Positions 62,222 to 64,000 of a stretch of DNA of 64,000 nt are shown here, piece by piece (positions within the stretch are counted from its first letter, which is position 1; each line of letters starts with the position of its first letter). The translations under genes were made by a program, and so were the position numbers. The notes beneath the pieces were generated by a model. It saw nothing but the letters and a program-made list of their open reading frames with translations. It was not told where the DNA came from and ran no database searches. The stretch is from Winslowiella arboricola (GTDB lineage: Bacteria; Pseudomonadota; Gammaproteobacteria; Enterobacterales; Enterobacteriaceae): contig NZ_JAODIM010000043.1 in NCBI RefSeq assembly GCF_025527015.1, forward strand, positions 682,001-746,000, read 5' to 3'.

Positions 62222-63127
62222 TCAGGTTACACGGAACTTTGCATCCGGGCGAATCGCCTGCGGCAACAGCGTTTCGTTATTCATCTCGCGCAGATTGATC
62301 TCAATATTGGCGCACATCGCATCCATCGGCAGATGGTTGCTGGCATAGCCGAACGGCGTCTCCAGCTCTTCCGCCAGCGTATCCAGCGAGAGGAAGGTAT
62401 AGGCGATAAACACCGAGACCAGCGGCGTCATATAGTGCAGGTCTGGTACCAGCGCAAACGGCAGTAAGGTACAGAACAGATACACCGTGCGATGCAACAG
62501 CAGGCCGTAGGCAAAAGGCACCGGCATACTGGCGAGGCGCTCGCAGCCACCTAATACCTGCGTCAGCTGATTCAGACTCTGGTCCATATTGACGTACACT
62601 ATATCCGATACATTGCCCTGACGGCGCTGCCCGGCCAGCCATTGCGACAGTTGTAGCTCGATAAAATTGGTCGGTGCGCGCCGCTGCAGCACAATCTCCG
62701 CTTCACTGCCGAGATAGCGGGTCAGATCGTCGCGCGGATCGCTGCCGCGCAGCTGGTGCTTCATGCTGTAGCAAAAGGCCATCAGTAAAGCCGTCACTTT
62801 CGGCACTTCAGCAGGACAGATAGCCAGCGCCTGCCGCTGAATGGTACGACAGGCAATCAGCAAGCCGCCCCATAACTGGCGTGCTTCGGTAAAACGGGCA
62901 TAACAAACGCTGTTACGAAAACCAAGAAAGATGGCAATCGACACGCCGAGCAGACTAAAAGGCGCCAGCGTTAACTTCACGCCCAGCGACTCATACCAGC
63001 CAAGGCAGAAGATGGCGATAACTGACATCGCCAGATTAAGAGCAAGACGAAACAGAATGCCGGGCAGCACTGAGCCATGCCAGGCAAACAGGCGTAAAAA
63101 CCAGTGACGATGGGGACGGATGATCAT
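62222..63127 (-). CDS. yneE: Bestrophin-family membrane protein YneE
   Basis: 301-residue inner-membrane protein of the bestrophin (UPF0187) family; bacterial homologues are pentameric ion channels. Four hydrophobic helices are expected (about 25-48, 52-72, 205-230, 232-250), with the conserved RNSVCYARFTEARQLWGGLL and the charged C-terminal FGYASNHLPMDAMCANIEIN. The E. coli protein has 304 residues. The N-terminus MIIRPHRHWFLRLFAWHGSV is typical. Physiological ion and trigger are unknown. Confidence 0.92.
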   Translation of the reverse strand: MIIRPHRHWFLRLFAWHGSVLPGILFRLALNLAMSVIAIFCLGWYESLGVKLTLAPFSLLGVSIAIFLGFRNSVCYARFTEARQLWGGLLIACRTIQRQALAICPAEVPKVTALLMAFCYSMKHQLRGSDPRDDLTRYLGSEAEIVLQRRAPTNFIELQLSQWLAGQRRQGNVSDIVYVNMDQSLNQLTQVLGGCERLASMPVPFAYGLLLHRTVYLFCTLLPFALVPDLHYMTPLVSVFIAYTFLSLDTLAEELETPFGYASNHLPMDAMCANIEINLREMNNETLLPQAIRPDAKFRVT

Positions 63128-63245
63128 GATGTGCAGGTGGTTGTAATTTTCGCCGATTGTGGCAAAAAGCCTTGTCGCTGGAAAGGACTATTTTGTGATA
63201 TCAGTCACATTTTTATGGCAACTGGTTATAGGACATTTATTGTCT

Positions 63246-64000
63246 TTACAGATCGCGGATCCATACCTGCCCCACCAGATCCTTGCCGAAACTGTGATGG
63301 GCTTCCTCTGCTGTCAGCCTGAAGCCGGTCTGCTGATAAATTTTCGCTGCCGCAACCAGTATGCTGTTGGTCCACAATTCCATTTTTTTATAGCCCGCGT
63401 GGCGGGCAAAGGTCAGCGCTTCTTCCACCAGCCGATGGCCGATACCCAGTCCGCGGGCGCTGGCATCAACATACAGCAGCCGCAACCACGCGGTGTCATC
63501 ATCCTTACGCACCACAAAAACCGAGCCGACCAGCTTGCCCCCTTTTTCGGCAATCCAGCAGCGCTCTTTGCCTGGCACAAATTCCCGCAGATATTTCGCC
63601 ACAATCTCCGCCGCCATCGCTTCAAACTCGCTACTCCAGCCATACTCCGTGGTATACAGCACGGCATTCTGATGTACCACCAGCCCCAGATCGCCCGGCA
63701 ATGGATCGCGCAGAATATATCCGGGCGCCGGGTTGCCGAGCAGTGCCTCAATCTGGTTCATCGCATTGGTCAGCTGCTGTTGCTGCGTGGCGGAAAGTGG
63801 CTCCAGCACCGCCATCAGCTGCTGCTGCGCCAGCGCGTTAAGCAACTCAATGCGCGTCAGACCTTTGTCTGTCAGCTGCAGCCGCATCACGCGGGCATCC
63901 TCTGTTGAACGGGTTTTGGTGATCAGTAACTGGTTTTCCAGCCCGGAAATTACCCGGCTGAGATAGCCAATATTCAGACTTAGCTGGCGACAGATAGCGG
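63246..64000 (-). CDS. MarR-type regulator fused to GNAT acetyltransferase (5' end outside window)
   Basis: Open from the stop at 63246 to the window end (at least 251 residues). The visible N-terminal part is the end of a MarR winged helix: ICRQLSLNIGYLSRVISGLE, then LITKTRSTEDARVMRLQLTD, the classic wing. The C-terminal half (about 150 residues) is a GNAT acetyltransferase: GKLVGSVFVVRKDDDTAWLR, the acetyl-CoA-binding RGLGIGHRLVEEALTFARHA, and YKKMELWTNSILVAAAKIYQ. Such bifunctional proteins usually have about 300-310 residues, so 50-60 are missing. Substrate of the acetyltransferase and regulated genes are unknown. An internal start at 63890 would truncate it. Confidence 0.9.
   Translation of the reverse strand, partial: AICRQLSLNIGYLSRVISGLENQLLITKTRSTEDARVMRLQLTDKGLTRIELLNALAQQQLMAVLEPLSATQQQQLTNAMNQIEALLGNPAPGYILRDPLPGDLGLVVHQNAVLYTTEYGWSSEFEAMAAEIVAKYLREFVPGKERCWIAEKGGKLVGSVFVVRKDDDTAWLRLLYVDASARGLGIGHRLVEEALTFARHAGYKKMELWTNSILVAAAKIYQQTGFRLTAEEAHHSFGKDLVGQVWIRDL

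Overview
The window is a stretch of enterobacterial chromosome. Gene order follows Escherichia coli K-12 closely (ydiK-rprA-ppsA-ppsR-aroH-selO-ydiV-nlpC-btuD/E/C-ihfA-pheT/S/M-rplT-rpmI-infC-thrS-ydiY-yniA/B-hxpB-ydjM-tcyP-katE-osmE-nadE-cho-spy-astEBDAC), and many proteins are nearly full-length matches to the E. coli versions. It differs from E. coli in its accessory genes. A haem-uptake operon lies between aroH and selO, kduI-kduD lies between hxpB and ydjM, and pfkB, cedA, the chb genes and ves are absent. An ERIC element is present. This points to Erwiniaceae (Pantoea, Erwinia or Mixta type) or a close relative; the genus is an inference.

Layout. 1-9.4 kb: the end of ydiJ, ydiK, the RprA small RNA, a HigBA-like toxin-antitoxin pair, and the divergent ppsA/ppsR pair. 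9.5-16.6 kb: aroH, then a Fur-boxed haem receptor and hmuSTUV operon. 16.6-22.7 kb: selO, ydiV, nlpC, btuDEC and a DUF2502 gene, all on the minus strand. 22.9-30.2 kb: the translation block ihfA-pheT-pheS-pheM and rplT-rpmI-infC-thrS, including an AUU-started infC and the pheM attenuator. 30.5-35.5 kb: ydiY, an orphan iron-type binding protein with a Fur box, a solitary GhoS-like gene, yniA, yniB and hxpB. 35.6-42.1 kb: kduI-kduD under a KdgR box, LexA-boxed ydjM, tcyP and katE. 42.3-50.9 kb: small envelope genes, a MarT/FidL-like regulator pair, osmE, a TetR-MFS operon, nadE, a YddG-type exporter, an unknown gene, LexA-boxed cho, and spy. 51.2-57.4 kb: the arginine succinyltransferase operon astCADBE with a sigma-54 promoter and an NtrC enhancer. 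57.9-64 kb: a cyanide-insensitive-type bd oxidase with a small third subunit, an OmpC/F-type porin with an OmpR box, yneE, and a partial MarR-GNAT fusion gene.

Most of the window is conserved core genome. The less explained signals are: (1) a family of GC-rich double-hairpin repeats, three copies, in intergenic gaps; (2) an ERIC element in the rplT-pheM gap; (3) an RprA with a changed 5' half and a doubled CCCTGA motif; (4) a perfect 18-bp palindrome between ppsA and ppsR with a second core copy 81 bp away; (5) the MarT/FidL-like membrane regulator pair; (6) genes with no recognised function at 42320-42709 and 48912-49445. Nothing here is strong evidence for a wholly new system. No tRNA, rRNA, CRISPR array, transposase or phage gene was seen.
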